From Geopseudomonas sagittaria (GTDB lineage Bacteria > Pseudomonadota > Gammaproteobacteria > Pseudomonadales > Pseudomonadaceae), in assembly GCF_900115715.1 (NCBI RefSeq), contig NZ_FOXM01000018.1, positions 1-64,000 of the forward strand: a stretch of DNA of 64,000 bases. Reading direction: 5' to 3'. Below, piece after piece: positions 48,221 to 57,525 of the stretch; position 1 is the first letter of the stretch, and every line of letters starts with the position of its first letter. Both the position numbers and the translations under genes were made by a program. The notes beneath the pieces are model-generated. The model saw only the letters and a program-made list of their open reading frames with translations. It was not told the DNA's origin and did no database searches.

Positions 48221-50095
48221 TCAGAACCGCTCGATCTTCGCCTCGGTCTGCAGCTGGCGCTGGAAGGCCAGGAAGTCCTGCTGGCCGCTGCGCGAGGCCA
48301 GGAAGCGGCGGTACATCACCAGCTCTTCCGCCGACAACTCGGCCTCGCTGCTGCTCACGCCGTTCAGACGCAGGACCAGGTAGTCGCCATTGCCCAGCGA
48401 CAGCCCGGCGAAGCCCGGCTTGTCGGCAGCGGCCGGCCGCGGCATGCGGAACAGCGCCTGCAGCACCTGCGGATCGACATTTTCCTGGCTGCGCGAGGCC
48501 GCCTCGGTCACCTGCCAGGCTTCACCCGACTCGGCCTGGATCACTGGGGTCTTGCCCGCACGCAGGTCAGCCAGCAGGGCCTCGCCACGCGCCTTCGCCG
48601 CCGCGGCGGCCTGCTCCTGGCGGATACGCTCACGCAGGCGATCGCGCAACGACTCCAGCGCCATCTGCTCGGGCTTGCGATGCTCCTTGACGCGCAAGAC
48701 CACCACGGTATCCGGATCCAGCTCGAGGATGCTGCTGTTGGCACCTTCGGTCAGCACTTCGGGACTGAAGGCGGCCTGCAGCACCTGACGATTGGCGGCG
48801 ATGCCTTCGCCGCCCTCGCGGCCGAACGGCGCGGCCTGCTTGACCTCGAGACCGAGCTCCTGGGCCGGTTGGGCCAGGTCGGCGGACTCGAAGGCGGCAT
48901 CCTCAAGCTGCTTGCTCACTTCGACGAAGCGCTGTTCGACCTGCTGGGCCTTGAGGTCGTGCTCGAGCTGCGGCCGCAGGCTCGCCAGCGTCGGCACTTC
49001 GGCTGCCTGCACGTCGTCTAGGCGGATCAGGTGCCAGCCGAACTCGCTCTTCACCGGAGCCGACAGCTCGCCGACCTTGAGGGCGAACAGAGCCGCCTCG
49101 AACGCCGGGTCGTAGACGCCCGCCGCGGCGAAACCGAGGTCGCCGCCATTTGCGGACGAGCCCAGGTCGCTGGAGAACTCCTTGGCCAGGGCGGCGAAGT
49201 CCTCGCCCTGCTCGATGCGCTGGCGCAGCTCTTCGAGCTTGGCCTTCGCCTGCTCGTCGCTTAGCTTGTCGCTGGTTTCCAGGAGGATGTGCGAGGCGCG
49301 ACGCTGCTCGCCGAGATTGGCAATTTCCTTCTCGTACTCGGCCTGGATCGCCTCGTCGGAGACTTCGACCTGATCGAAGAAGGCCTCCTTCTTCAGCTCG
49401 ATGTACTCGATCAGCACCTGCTCGGAGGTCATGAACTCGCCGGCATGCTCGTCGTAGTAGGCCTTGACCTGCTGGTCGGAGACCTCGACCTGCTCCGGTC
49501 GCGCCTTGATCGCCAGGGTAGCGAAATCGCGGGTCTGCCGTTCGAGGGCGGCAAAGCTGCGGACTTCCTGGTCGGTGACAAAACCGCTGCCTGCCATACC
49601 GGCACGTAGCTGGCCGATGAGCATTTCCTGCGCCAGCAGGGTGCGGAACTGCTGGCGGCTGTAACCCATCTGCCGGATCACCTGGTCGAAGCGGTCGGGA
49701 TCGAACTTGCCATCCATCTGGAATTCGGGGGTGAGCAGGATCAGCTGGTCGAGCGCCTGCTGGGAAAAGCCGAAACCGGCCTCGCCGGCGCTCTGCAGCA
49801 GCAGTTTGCGATCGATCAGCGCCTTCAGCGCACTTTCGCGCAGCAGCTTGTCGTCCAGCAGCGACGCATCGAACTGGCTGCCCAGTTGCTGGGCCAGCTG
49901 GCGGCGCTGCATGTCCACGGCGCGGCTCAACTCATCCTTGCTGACGCTCTCGCCGTTGACTTCGGCGGCATCCTGGTTGTTGTTCGCGGCGCTCATGATC
50001 GCATCGAAGCCGGTCAACGCCATGAGCACGATGATCACGCCAATGATGGTCTTGGCGATCCAGCCCTGCGAGTTGTCCCTGATATTTTGAAGCAT
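48221..50095 (-). CDS. ppiD: Periplasmic folding chaperone/peptidyl-prolyl isomerase PpiD
   Basis: An inner-membrane-anchored chaperone near the Sec translocon. 624 residues from ATG 50095. One N-terminal helix (about residues 14-34, TIIGVIIVLMALTGFDAIMS), a SurA-like chaperone module (about 40-220), then a parvulin domain (about 260-360: RASHILLE...GEDFAALAKEFSSDLG...GDLGFAAAG). The parvulin core often lacks PPIase activity in E. coli PpiD; I cannot judge activity here. The tRNA-Asp and hupB lie upstream on the same strand. Confidence 0.93.
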   Translation of the reverse strand: MLQNIRDNSQGWIAKTIIGVIIVLMALTGFDAIMSAANNNQDAAEVNGESVSKDELSRAVDMQRRQLAQQLGSQFDASLLDDKLLRESALKALIDRKLLLQSAGEAGFGFSQQALDQLILLTPEFQMDGKFDPDRFDQVIRQMGYSRQQFRTLLAQEMLIGQLRAGMAGSGFVTDQEVRSFAALERQTRDFATLAIKARPEQVEVSDQQVKAYYDEHAGEFMTSEQVLIEYIELKKEAFFDQVEVSDEAIQAEYEKEIANLGEQRRASHILLETSDKLSDEQAKAKLEELRQRIEQGEDFAALAKEFSSDLGSSANGGDLGFAAAGVYDPAFEAALFALKVGELSAPVKSEFGWHLIRLDDVQAAEVPTLASLRPQLEHDLKAQQVEQRFVEVSKQLEDAAFESADLAQPAQELGLEVKQAAPFGREGGEGIAANRQVLQAAFSPEVLTEGANSSILELDPDTVVVLRVKEHRKPEQMALESLRDRLRERIRQEQAAAAAKARGEALLADLRAGKTPVIQAESGEAWQVTEAASRSQENVDPQVLQALFRMPRPAAADKPGFAGLSLGNGDYLVLRLNGVSSSEAELSAEELVMYRRFLASRSGQQDFLAFQRQLQTEAKIERF

Positions 50096-50164
50096 GCAGC
50101 CCCCAAACGCGGCCGGCACCCTGCCCAGGCAAGCATCCGGCGTGGGTTATGGCAGTGAAGATAA

Positions 50165-50192
50165 AAGAAAGGCGCATCCGAGGATGCGCCTT
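50165..50192 (-). terminator. Terminator downstream of tRNA-Asp
   Basis: AAGGCGCATCC pairs with GGATGCGCCTT around a 2-nt centre (minus direction), followed by TTTCTTTT. It ends the tRNA-Asp transcript and isolates ppiD. Confidence 0.8.
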
Positions 50193-50201
50193 CTCGATAA
50201 C

Positions 50202-50278
50202 TGGCGGAGCGGACGGGACTCGAACCCGCGACCCCCGGCGTGACAGGCCGGTATTCTAACCGACTGAACTACCGCTCC
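50202..50278 (-). tRNA. tRNA-Asp (anticodon GTC)
   Basis: A 77-nt cloverleaf with encoded CCA. Minus strand: acceptor GGAGCGG pairs with CCGCTCC; anticodon loop CTGTCAC reads GTC; T-loop GTTCGAGTC. No separate promoter is visible in the 48 bp up to the hupB stop, so it is probably cotranscribed with hupB and processed. Confidence 0.97.
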
Positions 50279-50282
50279 GCTG

Positions 50283-50305
50283 CCGGGCTACCCATGGCAG
50301 CCCGG
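50283..50305 (-). other. GC hairpin between hupB and tRNA-Asp
   Basis: CCGGGCT (50283-50289) pairs with AGCCCGG (50299-50305) around a 9-nt loop. No T run follows in the minus direction. It may slow exonucleases or be a processing structure rather than a terminator. Confidence 0.5.
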
Positions 50306-50326
50306 GGAAACTTGCCAGAAAGACGC

Positions 50327-50599
50327 TTAGTTGACGGCATCCTTGAGGGCTTTACCAGCCTTGAAGCCGGGGATCTTGGCCGCTTCGATCTCGATCGGCT
50401 TGCCAGTCTGCGGGTTGCGACCGGTACGGGCAGCACGCTCTTTGACGGCGAAGGTGCCAAAACCAACCAGCACGACCGAGTCGCCATCTTTCAGGGCACC
50501 GGTGATGGAGTCGATTACAGCATCCAGCGCTCGGCCGGCAACAGCTTTCGGGATATCAGCAGATGCGGCGATGGCATCGATCAGTTCCGACTTGTTCAC
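50327..50599 (-). CDS. hupB: DNA-binding protein HU-beta
   Basis: A 90-residue nucleoid protein of the HU/IHF family: N-terminal [21 protein letters not shown], the beta-arm with [20 protein letters not shown], and the C-terminal [11 protein letters not shown]. Length is exactly typical. Located between lon and tRNA-Asp/ppiD, the order conserved in many proteobacteria. Confidence 0.97.
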   Translation of the reverse strand: MNKSELIDAIAASADIPKAVAGRALDAVIDSITGALKDGDSVVLVGFGTFAVKERAARTGRNPQTGKPIEIEAAKIPGFKAGKALKDAVN

Positions 50600-50700
50600 T
50601 CTAAGTCCCCTTTATTCCTGTTGAGTTCGATTTTCGTATCTGGATTTGGTGCAGCAAATATCAGGTCTGCTGTTGGGCTTGCCGACATGCGAGGAGGCGC

Positions 50701-50730
50701 TTTATATCAAGCGCCCGAAAAGAGTGTCAA
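50701..50730 (-). promoter_or_regulatory. Promoter of hupB
   Basis: TTGACA (50725-50730) and TATAAA (50701-50706) with an 18-bp spacer, beginning 14 bp past the lon stop. A perfect 7-bp inverted repeat GGCGCTT/AAGCGCC (50696-50715) is centred near the -10. Confidence 0.75.
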
Positions 50731-50743
50731 GGAAGCCCTCTGG

Positions 50744-53140
50744 CTAGTGCGTGCTGATTCGCTCGTTGGCTTCGGCATCGCGCTTGTCATCTGCCCCTGC
50801 GCGCTCGGGAGCCGCGTCAGGCAAGGGCTCAGGCTTGTATTGCAACGCAATCTGCAGGACCTCGTCAATCCATTTGACCGGTTTGATCTGCAGATCTTGT
50901 TTGATGTTCTCCGGAATTTCCTTGAGATCCCGCACATTTTCCTCGGGAATGATCACGGTGGTAATACCGCCGCGGTGAGCCGCCAACAGTTTCTCCTTGA
51001 GACCACCGATGGCCAGCACCTGCCCGCGCAGGGTGATTTCCCCGGTCATCGCCACATCGGCCCGCACCGGAATGCCGGTCACTGCGGAAACCAGCGCGGT
51101 GCACATGCCGATGCCAGCGCTCGGACCGTCCTTGGGCGTGGCGCCTTCCGGCACGTGGATGTGGATGTCGCGCTTTTCGTGGAAGTCCGGCGCAATTCCC
51201 AGACTCTTGGCCCGGCTGCGCACCACGGTCAGCGCCGCAGTGATCGACTCGCCCATCACGTCGCCGAGCGAGCCGGTCTTGATCAGCAGGCCCTTGCCGG
51301 GCACCACCGCGGCCTCGATGGTCAGCAGTTCGCCGCCTACCTGGGTCCACGCCAAGCCGGTCACCTGGCCGACCTGATCCTGCTGCTCGGCCTGGCCGTA
51401 GCGGAACTTCTTCACGCCCAGGTAATGCTCGAGGCTGTCGCTGGTGACGGTGATCTGGATGCGCTTCGCAGCGGCGCCGTCCTTGACCGCCTTGCGGCAG
51501 ACCTTGGCGATCTGTCGCTCCAGGTTACGCACCCCGGCCTCGCGGGTGTAGAAACGGATGATGTCGCGCAGGGCCTCTTCCTCGAAGCTCAGCTCGCCCT
51601 TCTTCAGGCCGTTCGCCTCGGCCTGCTTGGTCACCAGGTATTTGGTGGCGATGTTGATCTTTTCCGCCTCGGTGTAGCCCGGCAGACGGATGACCTCCAT
51701 GCGGTCGAGCAGCGGCGCCGGGATGTTCATCGAGTTGGCCGTGCACAGGAACATCACGTTGGACAGATCGTAATCCACTTCCAGATAGTGATCGTTGAAG
51801 TTGTGGTTCTGCTCCGGATCGAGCACCTCGAGCAGCGCCGAGGCGGGATCGCCACGCATGTCGCTGCCCAGCTTGTCGATCTCGTCGAGCAGGAACAGCG
51901 GGTTGCGCACGCCGACCTTGGTCATCTTCTGGATCAGGCGACCGGGCATGGAGCCGATGTAGGTACGGCGGTGACCGCGAATCTCGGCTTCGTCACGCAC
52001 ACCACCGAGCGCCATGCGCACGTACTTGCGATTGGTCGCACGGGCGATCGACTCGGCCAGCGAGGTCTTGCCCACCCCCGGCGGACCAACCAGGCACAGC
52101 ACCGGCCCCTTGAGCTTCTTCACGCGCTTCTGCACGGCGAGGAACTCGAGGATCCGCTCCTTGACCTCTTCCAGACCGTAGTGGTCAGCGTCGAGGATCT
52201 CTTCGGCACGCTTGAGGTCGAGACGCACCTTGCTCTCGGCCTGCCACGGCACGTTGGTCAGCCACTCGATGTAGGAGCGCACCACGGTGGCCTCGGCCGA
52301 CATCGGCGACATCTGCTTGAGCTTGTTCAGCTCGGCATTGGCCTTCTGCAGGGCTTCCTTGCTCATGCCGGCGTTGTCGATGCGCTTCTTCAGCTCGTCG
52401 ACCTCGCTGTGGCCTTCCTCGCCCTCGCCGAGTTCTTTCTGAATGGCCTTCATCTGCTCGTTCAGGTAGTACTCGCGCTGGCTGCGCTCCATCTGCTTCT
52501 TGACCCGACCGCGGATGCGCTTCTCGACCTGCAACAGGTCGATCTCGGCATCCAGCAGACCGAGCACATGCTCGATACGGCTGGTCAGGTCGGTAATCTC
52601 GAGGATTTCCTGCTTCTGCTCGATACGCAGCGCCATGTGCGCCGCCATGGTATCGACCAGGCGCGCCGGATCGTCGATACCGCTCAGCGAGCTCAGCACC
52701 TCGGCGGGCACCTTCTTGCCCAGCTGCACGTACTGCTCGAACTGACTCAGCAGGCTGCGGCAGAAGACCTCCGACTCACGCTCGGCAATCTCGCCTTCCT
52801 CGACCAGGCGCACCTCTGCGCGCGCATGGGTGTCGCCATCGACGAAGCGCTCGACCGCACCACGCTGGCCGCCCTCGACCAGCACCTTGACCGTACCATC
52901 CGGCAGTTTCAGCAACTGCAGCACGCTGGCCACGGTGCCTACCTGGTACAGCGCTTCCGGGGCTGGGTCATCATCCGCCGGATTCTTCTGGGCCAGCAGC
53001 AGAATCTGCTTGTCTGCGCTCATCGCCGCCTCAAGCGCCTCGATGGACTTTTCACGCCCGACGAACAGCGGGATGACCATGTGCGGATAAACCACCACAT
53101 CACGCAGCGGCAGAAGGGGCAACTCGATGATTGCGTTCAT
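50744..53140 (-). CDS. lon: ATP-dependent protease La (Lon)
   Basis: A 798-residue single-chain AAA+ protease that degrades misfolded and regulatory proteins. N-terminal substrate domain (about 1-300), Walker [16 protein letters not shown] (about residue 355), Walker [13 protein letters not shown], and a C-terminal Ser/Lys protease domain with [16 protein letters not shown] and [15 protein letters not shown] start at ATG 53140, giving the family N-terminus [19 protein letters not shown]; the in-frame extension to 53236 has no homology and overlaps the sigma-32-like promoter. A sigma-32-like promoter lies at 53199-53227. Confidence 0.95.
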   Translation of the reverse strand: MNAIIELPLLPLRDVVVYPHMVIPLFVGREKSIEALEAAMSADKQILLLAQKNPADDDPAPEALYQVGTVASVLQLLKLPDGTVKVLVEGGQRGAVERFVDGDTHARAEVRLVEEGEIAERESEVFCRSLLSQFEQYVQLGKKVPAEVLSSLSGIDDPARLVDTMAAHMALRIEQKQEILEITDLTSRIEHVLGLLDAEIDLLQVEKRIRGRVKKQMERSQREYYLNEQMKAIQKELGEGEEGHSEVDELKKRIDNAGMSKEALQKANAELNKLKQMSPMSAEATVVRSYIEWLTNVPWQAESKVRLDLKRAEEILDADHYGLEEVKERILEFLAVQKRVKKLKGPVLCLVGPPGVGKTSLAESIARATNRKYVRMALGGVRDEAEIRGHRRTYIGSMPGRLIQKMTKVGVRNPLFLLDEIDKLGSDMRGDPASALLEVLDPEQNHNFNDHYLEVDYDLSNVMFLCTANSMNIPAPLLDRMEVIRLPGYTEAEKINIATKYLVTKQAEANGLKKGELSFEEEALRDIIRFYTREAGVRNLERQIAKVCRKAVKDGAAAKRIQITVTSDSLEHYLGVKKFRYGQAEQQDQVGQVTGLAWTQVGGELLTIEAAVVPGKGLLIKTGSLGDVMGESITAALTVVRSRAKSLGIAPDFHEKRDIHIHVPEGATPKDGPSAGIGMCTALVSAVTGIPVRADVAMTGEITLRGQVLAIGGLKEKLLAAHRGGITTVIIPEENVRDLKEIPENIKQDLQIKPVKWIDEVLQIALQYKPEPLPDAAPERAGADDKRDAEANERISTH

Positions 53141-53198
53141 GCTTTCAACTCTTGGTAGGCCCGACAACAGAGACACACGGGCGTTGGACATGGATCCA

Positions 53199-53227
53199 AG
53201 ATGGGGGGCTAGTGCGGAAAAAACAAG
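53199..53227 (-). promoter_or_regulatory. Putative heat-shock (sigma-32) promoter of lon
   Basis: Minus strand: CTTGTTT (53221-53227), 14-bp spacer, CCCCATCT (53199-53206). The -10 is a perfect match to CCCCATNT; the -35 differs at two positions from CTTGAAA. E. coli lon is also sigma-32 driven. Confidence 0.7.
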
Positions 53228-53242
53228 CTTTTGCACTGCACA

Positions 53243-53272
53243 GGAACAACAAAGGGGCCCGCAGGCCCCTTT
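53243..53272 (-). terminator. Terminator of clpX
   Basis: AAAGGGGCC pairs with GGCCCCTTT around a 4-nt loop, with TTTGTTGTT after it in the minus direction, a few bases past the clpX stop. Confidence 0.8.
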
Positions 53273-53278
53273 GGATGG

Positions 53279-54559
53279 TCACGCCTCTGGCGCGGCCTTG
53301 GCAGGCTGCTCGCTGCTCTCGTAGATCAGCAGCGGCTTGGAGGTGCCTTCGATCACGCTCTCGTCGATCACCACCTTGCTGACCTCGGTGGCCGAGGGGA
53401 TCTCGTACATGGTGTCGAGCAGGATCCCTTCGAGGATCGAACGCAGACCACGGGCACCGGTCTTGCGCTCCAGGGCCTTGCGCGCCACGGCATGCAGGGC
53501 ATCGGTGCGGAACTCCAGCTCGACGCCCTCCATCTCGAACAGGCGCGCGTACTGCTTGGTCAGCGCGTTCTTCGGCTCGGTGAGGATCTCCATCAGGGCC
53601 TTTTCGTCCAGCTCCTCGAGCGTGGCGATGACCGGCAGGCGACCGACGAACTCGGGAATCAGGCCGAACTTGACCAGATCATCCGGCTCCACCTCGCGCA
53701 GCGCTTCACCGACCTTCTTGCCGGTATCCTTGCTGCGCACCTCGGCGTTGAAACCGATGCCACCCTTGGTCGAACGACTCTGGATGACCTTCTCGAGCCC
53801 GGCAAAGGCGCCGCCGCAGATGAACAGGATGTTGCGCGTGTCGACCTGCAGGAACTCCTGCTGGGGATGCTTGCGTCCGCCCTGCGGCGGCACCGAGGCA
53901 ACGGTGCCCTCGATCAGCTTGAGCAGAGCCTGCTGCACACCCTCACCCGAGACGTCGCGGGTGATCGAGGGGTTGTCCGACTTGCGCGAGATCTTGTCGA
54001 TCTCGTCGATGTAGACGATACCCATCTGGGCCTTCTCGACATCGTAGTCGCACTTCTGCAGCAGCTTCTGGATGATGTTCTCCACGTCCTCGCCGACATA
54101 GCCGGCTTCGGTCAGCGTGGTCGCATCGGCAATGGTAAAGGGCACATTGAGCAGCCGCGCGAGAGTCTCGGCGAGCAGGGTCTTGCCCGAACCGGTCGGC
54201 CCGATCAGCAGGATGTTGCTCTTGCCCAGCTCGACATCGTCCTTCTTCTCTTTCTGGCTGAGACGCTTGTAGTGGTTGTACACCGCAACCGCCAGAACCT
54301 TCTTCGCACGCTCCTGACCGATCACATACTGATCGAGGATGCTGCTGATTTCCTTGGGCGCAGGCAACTTGTTGGCGCTGCTCTCAGCCTGGGCCTCCTG
54401 CACCTCCTCGCGGATGATGTCGTTGCACAGGTCGACGCACTCGTCGCAGATAAAGACCGAGGGACCAGCGATCAGCTTGCGTACTTCGTGCTGGCTCTTG
54501 CCGCAGAAGGAACAGTAAAGCAGTTTGCCGGTGTCCTCGCCGTTGCGGGTGTCTGTCAT
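53279..54559 (-). CDS. clpX: ATP-dependent Clp protease ATPase subunit ClpX
   Basis: AAA+ unfoldase that feeds ClpP with SsrA-tagged and regulatory proteins. 426 residues. The N-terminal zinc domain has CSFCGK and CDECVDLC; Walker [16 protein letters not shown] and [13 protein letters not shown]; the pore loop is [10 protein letters not shown] and the RKH loop [13 protein letters not shown] 54559 (MTDTRNGED) gives the usual start; an upstream in-frame start at 54619 would overlap a sigma-32-like promoter. The separate promoter decouples it from clpP. Confidence 0.97.
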   Translation of the reverse strand: MTDTRNGEDTGKLLYCSFCGKSQHEVRKLIAGPSVFICDECVDLCNDIIREEVQEAQAESSANKLPAPKEISSILDQYVIGQERAKKVLAVAVYNHYKRLSQKEKKDDVELGKSNILLIGPTGSGKTLLAETLARLLNVPFTIADATTLTEAGYVGEDVENIIQKLLQKCDYDVEKAQMGIVYIDEIDKISRKSDNPSITRDVSGEGVQQALLKLIEGTVASVPPQGGRKHPQQEFLQVDTRNILFICGGAFAGLEKVIQSRSTKGGIGFNAEVRSKDTGKKVGEALREVEPDDLVKFGLIPEFVGRLPVIATLEELDEKALMEILTEPKNALTKQYARLFEMEGVELEFRTDALHAVARKALERKTGARGLRSILEGILLDTMYEIPSATEVSKVVIDESVIEGTSKPLLIYESSEQPAKAAPEA

Positions 54560-54591
54560 TCGATCAATCCAATCCGGTAGGCATGAACACA

Positions 54592-54620
54592 AGATGGAGA
54601 CAATCGCAGGCTTTTTCAAG
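54592..54620 (-). promoter_or_regulatory. Putative heat-shock (sigma-32) promoter of clpX
   Basis: Minus strand: CTTGAAA (54614-54620, perfect -35), 14-bp spacer, CTCCATCT (54592-54599, one mismatch to CCCCATNT). The -35 also lies inside a small hairpin, GCGGGCTT/AAGCCTGC. Confidence 0.65.
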
Positions 54621-54667
54621 CCCGCGAAACGGCCGGTAACATCCCGGCCAGGGGCATGCAGAGGTTG

Positions 54668-55306
54668 TCAGACGGGCAGCTGGCGCTTGTTCAGCACCTG
54701 ATCGATCAAGCCGTACTTGACCGCCTCTTCGCCACTCATGAAGTTGTCGCGATCGGTATCGCGGGCAATAACGTCCAGCGGCTGACCGGTGTGCGTCGAC
54801 AGGATGCGATTCAGTCGATCACGAATGGTGAGAATCTCGCGCGCATGGATCTCGATATCCGAGGCCTGGCCCTGGAAACCACCCAGCGGCTGGTGGATCA
54901 TCACTCGCGAGTGCGGCAGGCAGTAGCGCTTGCCGGCGGCACCCGCCGTCAGCAGCAGGGAGCCCATGCTGCAGGCCTGGCCGACGCAGATGGTCGACAC
55001 ATCGGGCTTGATGAACTGCATGGTGTCGTAGATCGACATGCCCGCAGTCACCGAGCCGCCCGGCGAGTTGATATAGAGGTGGATATCCTTGTCCGGATTC
55101 TCTGCCTCGAGGAACAGCAGCTGGGCCACCACCAGGTTGGCCATGTAGTCCTCGACCGGGCCGACCAGAAAGATCACCCGCTCCTTGAGCAGGCGCGAGT
55201 AGATGTCGTAGGCACGCTCGCCGCGCGCCGACTGCTCGATCACCATGGGTACCAGGCCGCCGGCGGCCTGCACATCGAACTGCGACTCAAAAGAATTGCG
55301 GAACAT
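54668..55306 (-). CDS. clpP: ATP-dependent Clp protease proteolytic subunit ClpP
   Basis: Tetradecameric serine peptidase partner of ClpX and ClpA. 212 residues: nucleophile Ser in [14 protein letters not shown], catalytic His in [11 protein letters not shown], Asp later in the [14 protein letters not shown] region. Short propeptide likely ([20 protein letters not shown]...). Upstream is trigger factor, the usual tig-clpP-clpX-lon order. A 10-bp perfect hairpin lies between tig and clpP. Confidence 0.96.
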   Translation of the reverse strand: MFRNSFESQFDVQAAGGLVPMVIEQSARGERAYDIYSRLLKERVIFLVGPVEDYMANLVVAQLLFLEAENPDKDIHLYINSPGGSVTAGMSIYDTMQFIKPDVSTICVGQACSMGSLLLTAGAAGKRYCLPHSRVMIHQPLGGFQGQASDIEIHAREILTIRDRLNRILSTHTGQPLDVIARDTDRDNFMSGEEAVKYGLIDQVLNKRQLPV

Positions 55307-55345
55307 TCTGGCTCACTCCCTATATCAATCATGTCCTAGAGACGC

Positions 55346-55371
55346 ATAAGCCAGCACTGAGGCTGGCTTAT
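55346..55371 (-). other. 10-bp hairpin between tig and clpP
   Basis: ATAAGCCAGC (55346-55355) pairs perfectly with GCTGGCTTAT (55362-55371) around 6 nt. The minus-strand downstream sequence (GCGTCTCTAGG) lacks a clear T run. It may attenuate tig readthrough or protect a processed end. Confidence 0.6.
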
Positions 55372-55398
55372 GGAGGACTCTAACAAGTGCCGTGGGCT

Positions 55399-56709
55399 TT
55401 ACTCGGCTTTCGGAGCTTCCGCCGGCTTGACCGCATCCTCGTAGGAGACCTGCTTGTCGGTGACATTGGCCTTTTGCAGGACAGTATCCACGACTTGTTC
55501 TTCCAGAACAACCGAGCGAACCTCGTCCAGCTGCTGGGCGTTCTTGTAGTACCAGGCGATGACCTGCTCCGGCTCCTGGTAGGCGGAAGCCATTTCCTCG
55601 ATCAGCTCGCGCACGCGAGCTTCGTCCGGTTTGATCTCGAACTGCTTGACCACTTCGGCGACAATCAGGCCCAGCACCACGCGACGCTTGGCCTGCTCTT
55701 CGAACAGCTCGGCCGGCAGTTGCTCGGGGTTGATGTTGCCACCGAACTGCTGGACGGCCTGCACGCGCAGACGGTTGACTTCGTTGCCGATCAGCGCCTT
55801 CGGCACCTCGACCGCGTTGGCCGCCAGCAGGCCTTCCATCACCTGGTTCTTGACCTTGGACTTGATGGCCTGGCGCAGCTCGCGCTCCATGTTCTTGCGC
55901 ACTTCGGCACGGAAGCCGTCGACGCCGCCTTCCTTGACACCGAACTGGGCGAAGAACTCCTCGTTCAGCTCCGGCAGTTTCGGCTCGGCAACCGCATTGA
56001 CGGTCACGGCGAACTCGGCGGCCTTGCCGGCCAGATCCAGGTTCTGGTAGTCCTCGGGGAAGGTCACGTTCAGCACGCGCTCCTCACCGGCCTTGGCACC
56101 GACCAGACCTGCTTCAAAGCCCGGGATCATGCGGCCGGAACCCAGCACCAACAGGGTGCCCTGGGCGCTGCCGCCGGCGAAGGCCTCGCCGTCGATCTTG
56201 CCAACGAAGTCGAGGTTCAGCTGATCGCCATCCTGCGCGGCGCGCTCGACAGCCTCGAAACGAGTGTTCTGCTTGCGCAGGATCTCGAGCATGTTGTCGA
56301 CGTCGGCATCGGTCACGTCAGCCTGCAGACGCTCGACAGCGATGGACTCGAAACCGGCAACCTGGAATTCGGGAAACACCTCGAAGGTGGCGACATACTC
56401 GAGCGCCTGACCTTTCTCGAAGGCCTTCGGCTCGACGGACGGCGCACCGGCCGGGTTCAGCTTCTCCTGCACCACGGCTTCATAGAAGGTGGCCTGGATC
56501 AGGTCGCCCAGAGCCTCCTGGCGAGCGGAGTCCTCGTAGCGCTGGCGGATGATGCTCATCGGCACCTTGCCGGGACGGAAACCTGCGATCTTGGCACGAC
56601 GGGCGGTCTGCTGCAGACGCTTGTTGACTTCGGTCTCGATGCGCTCGACGGGCACGCCAACGGTCATGCGACGCTCGAGAGCGGAGGTGGCTTCAACAGA
56701 AACTTGCAT
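55399..56709 (-). CDS. tig: Trigger factor
   Basis: Ribosome-associated chaperone and peptidyl-prolyl isomerase. 436 residues. The N-terminal ribosome-binding helix-loop contains [20 protein letters not shown], the central PPIase domain starts near [20 protein letters not shown], and the C-terminal helical arms make up the rest. ATG 56709 gives [20 protein letters not shown], the family start; an upstream extension to 56961 crosses the tRNA-Leu gene. Confidence 0.96.
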   Translation of the reverse strand: MQVSVEATSALERRMTVGVPVERIETEVNKRLQQTARRAKIAGFRPGKVPMSIIRQRYEDSARQEALGDLIQATFYEAVVQEKLNPAGAPSVEPKAFEKGQALEYVATFEVFPEFQVAGFESIAVERLQADVTDADVDNMLEILRKQNTRFEAVERAAQDGDQLNLDFVGKIDGEAFAGGSAQGTLLVLGSGRMIPGFEAGLVGAKAGEERVLNVTFPEDYQNLDLAGKAAEFAVTVNAVAEPKLPELNEEFFAQFGVKEGGVDGFRAEVRKNMERELRQAIKSKVKNQVMEGLLAANAVEVPKALIGNEVNRLRVQAVQQFGGNINPEQLPAELFEEQAKRRVVLGLIVAEVVKQFEIKPDEARVRELIEEMASAYQEPEQVIAWYYKNAQQLDEVRSVVLEEQVVDTVLQKANVTDKQVSYEDAVKPAEAPKAE

Positions 56710-56767
56710 GGATGATCCTCGTTGCACAGACAAAGCCGGCCCTGCCGGCCCCATAAATAGGGCATGC

Positions 56768-56796
56768 ATTCTAGTAGGTGATTTCGCAGAAGTCAC
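56768..56796 (-). promoter_or_regulatory. Putative tig promoter
   Basis: GTGACT (56791-56796), 17-bp spacer, TAGAAT (56768-56773) on the minus strand, about 60 bp before the tig ATG. Confidence 0.45.
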
Positions 56797-56919
56797 CCGG
56801 CGGGCAACAGAAAAGGCACAGGCCAGGGAACGACTGAGAGGCGACATCCCGAGGGCGCTACGCAGGAACCCCGACGATGCTGGCCCAGACACCCGAACAC
56901 GGATGCAGCGACCGAATGA

Positions 56920-57004
56920 TGGTGCGGACGGAGAGACTCGAACTCTCACACCTTGCGGCACTGGAACCTAAATCCAGCGTGTCTACCAATTCCACCACGT
57001 CCGC
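56920..57004 (-). tRNA. tRNA-Leu (anticodon TAG)
   Basis: An 85-nt class II tRNA with long variable arm (TGCCGCAAGGTG region) and encoded CCA. Acceptor GCGGACG pairs with CGTCCGC; the anticodon loop TTTAGGT reads TAG. Confidence 0.95.
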
Positions 57005-57022
57005 GCGAGTGAAGCAGAAACG

Positions 57023-57048
57023 AAAACGCCAGGCTAGGCCTGGCGTTT
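57023..57048 (-). terminator. Hairpin between tRNA-His and tRNA-Leu
   Basis: ACGCCAGGC pairs with GCCTGGCGT around TAG, with TTTTCG following on the minus strand. It could end part of the tRNA-Arg/His transcript, leaving tRNA-Leu to readthrough or a promoter I did not find. Confidence 0.6.
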
Positions 57049-57055
57049 CGGAATA

Positions 57056-57132
57056 TGGGGTGGACGATGGGAATCGAACCCACGACACCAGGAGCCACAA
57101 TCCTGTGCTCTACCAACTGAGCTACGCCCACC
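57056..57132 (-). tRNA. tRNA-His (anticodon GTG)
   Basis: A 77-nt tRNA counting the encoded G-1 opposite C73, the histidine identity pair. Anticodon loop TTGTGGC reads GTG. Encoded CCA present. Confidence 0.96.
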
Positions 57133-57163
57133 ATATTGCATTGCTTGTGCCAAGCAGCCTCAT

Positions 57164-57240
57164 TGGCGCGCCCGGCAGGACTCGAACCTGCGACCATCCG
57201 CTTAGAAGGCGGATGCTCTATCCAGCTGAGCTACGGGCGC
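57164..57240 (-). tRNA. tRNA-Arg (anticodon TCT)
   Basis: A 77-nt tRNA with encoded CCA. The acceptor is GCGCCCG/CGGGCGC, and the loop CTTCTAA reads TCT, decoding AGA/AGG, which are rare codons in this GC-rich genome. Confidence 0.96.
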
Positions 57241-57354
57241 GTTTGTGGCTGCAACCCACTAGCCGGATTCAAGGAGCCTTATCTCTCCTCGAGGTGGCTA
57301 ATCACCGAGCCAGCCTTTGCTTTCGTTTGGGGCTTTGCTCGTCAAGCGGGGCAC

Positions 57355-57383
57355 ATGTTATCCATGAGCACTTCCCTCGTCAA
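57355..57383 (-). promoter_or_regulatory. Promoter of the tRNA-Arg/His/Leu cluster
   Basis: TTGACG (57378-57383), 17-bp spacer, TAACAT (57355-57360) on the minus strand, about 115 bp before tRNA-Arg. Directly upstream is an A/T-rich, 14-bp perfect palindrome (57392-57405) that could act as an UP element. Confidence 0.6.
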
Positions 57384-57525
57384 CGATTTTTTTGAAAATT
57401 TTCAAGCACATAGCAAGCACGCAGGTAGAGCCGCCGGATTTGCGCGCGAGCTGCCTTTGCCCCACCGCCGCCCCGTGCGAGAATGCCCTACCTTTTTAAC
57501 TGACTCTCACGGTTCTCCAAGCGTC

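Noticed and set aside
50240-53158. 972-codon plus-strand frame opposite lon and hupB
   Set aside because: Runs through tRNA-Asp, hupB and lon in antisense; His/Leu/Gln-rich and without any recognisable domain.
53141-53236. N-terminal extension of Lon
   Set aside because: Not similar to Lon starts and it would cover the predicted sigma-32 promoter.
57136-57525. Upstream extension of FolD
   Set aside because: Runs through tRNA-Arg and the tRNA promoter.
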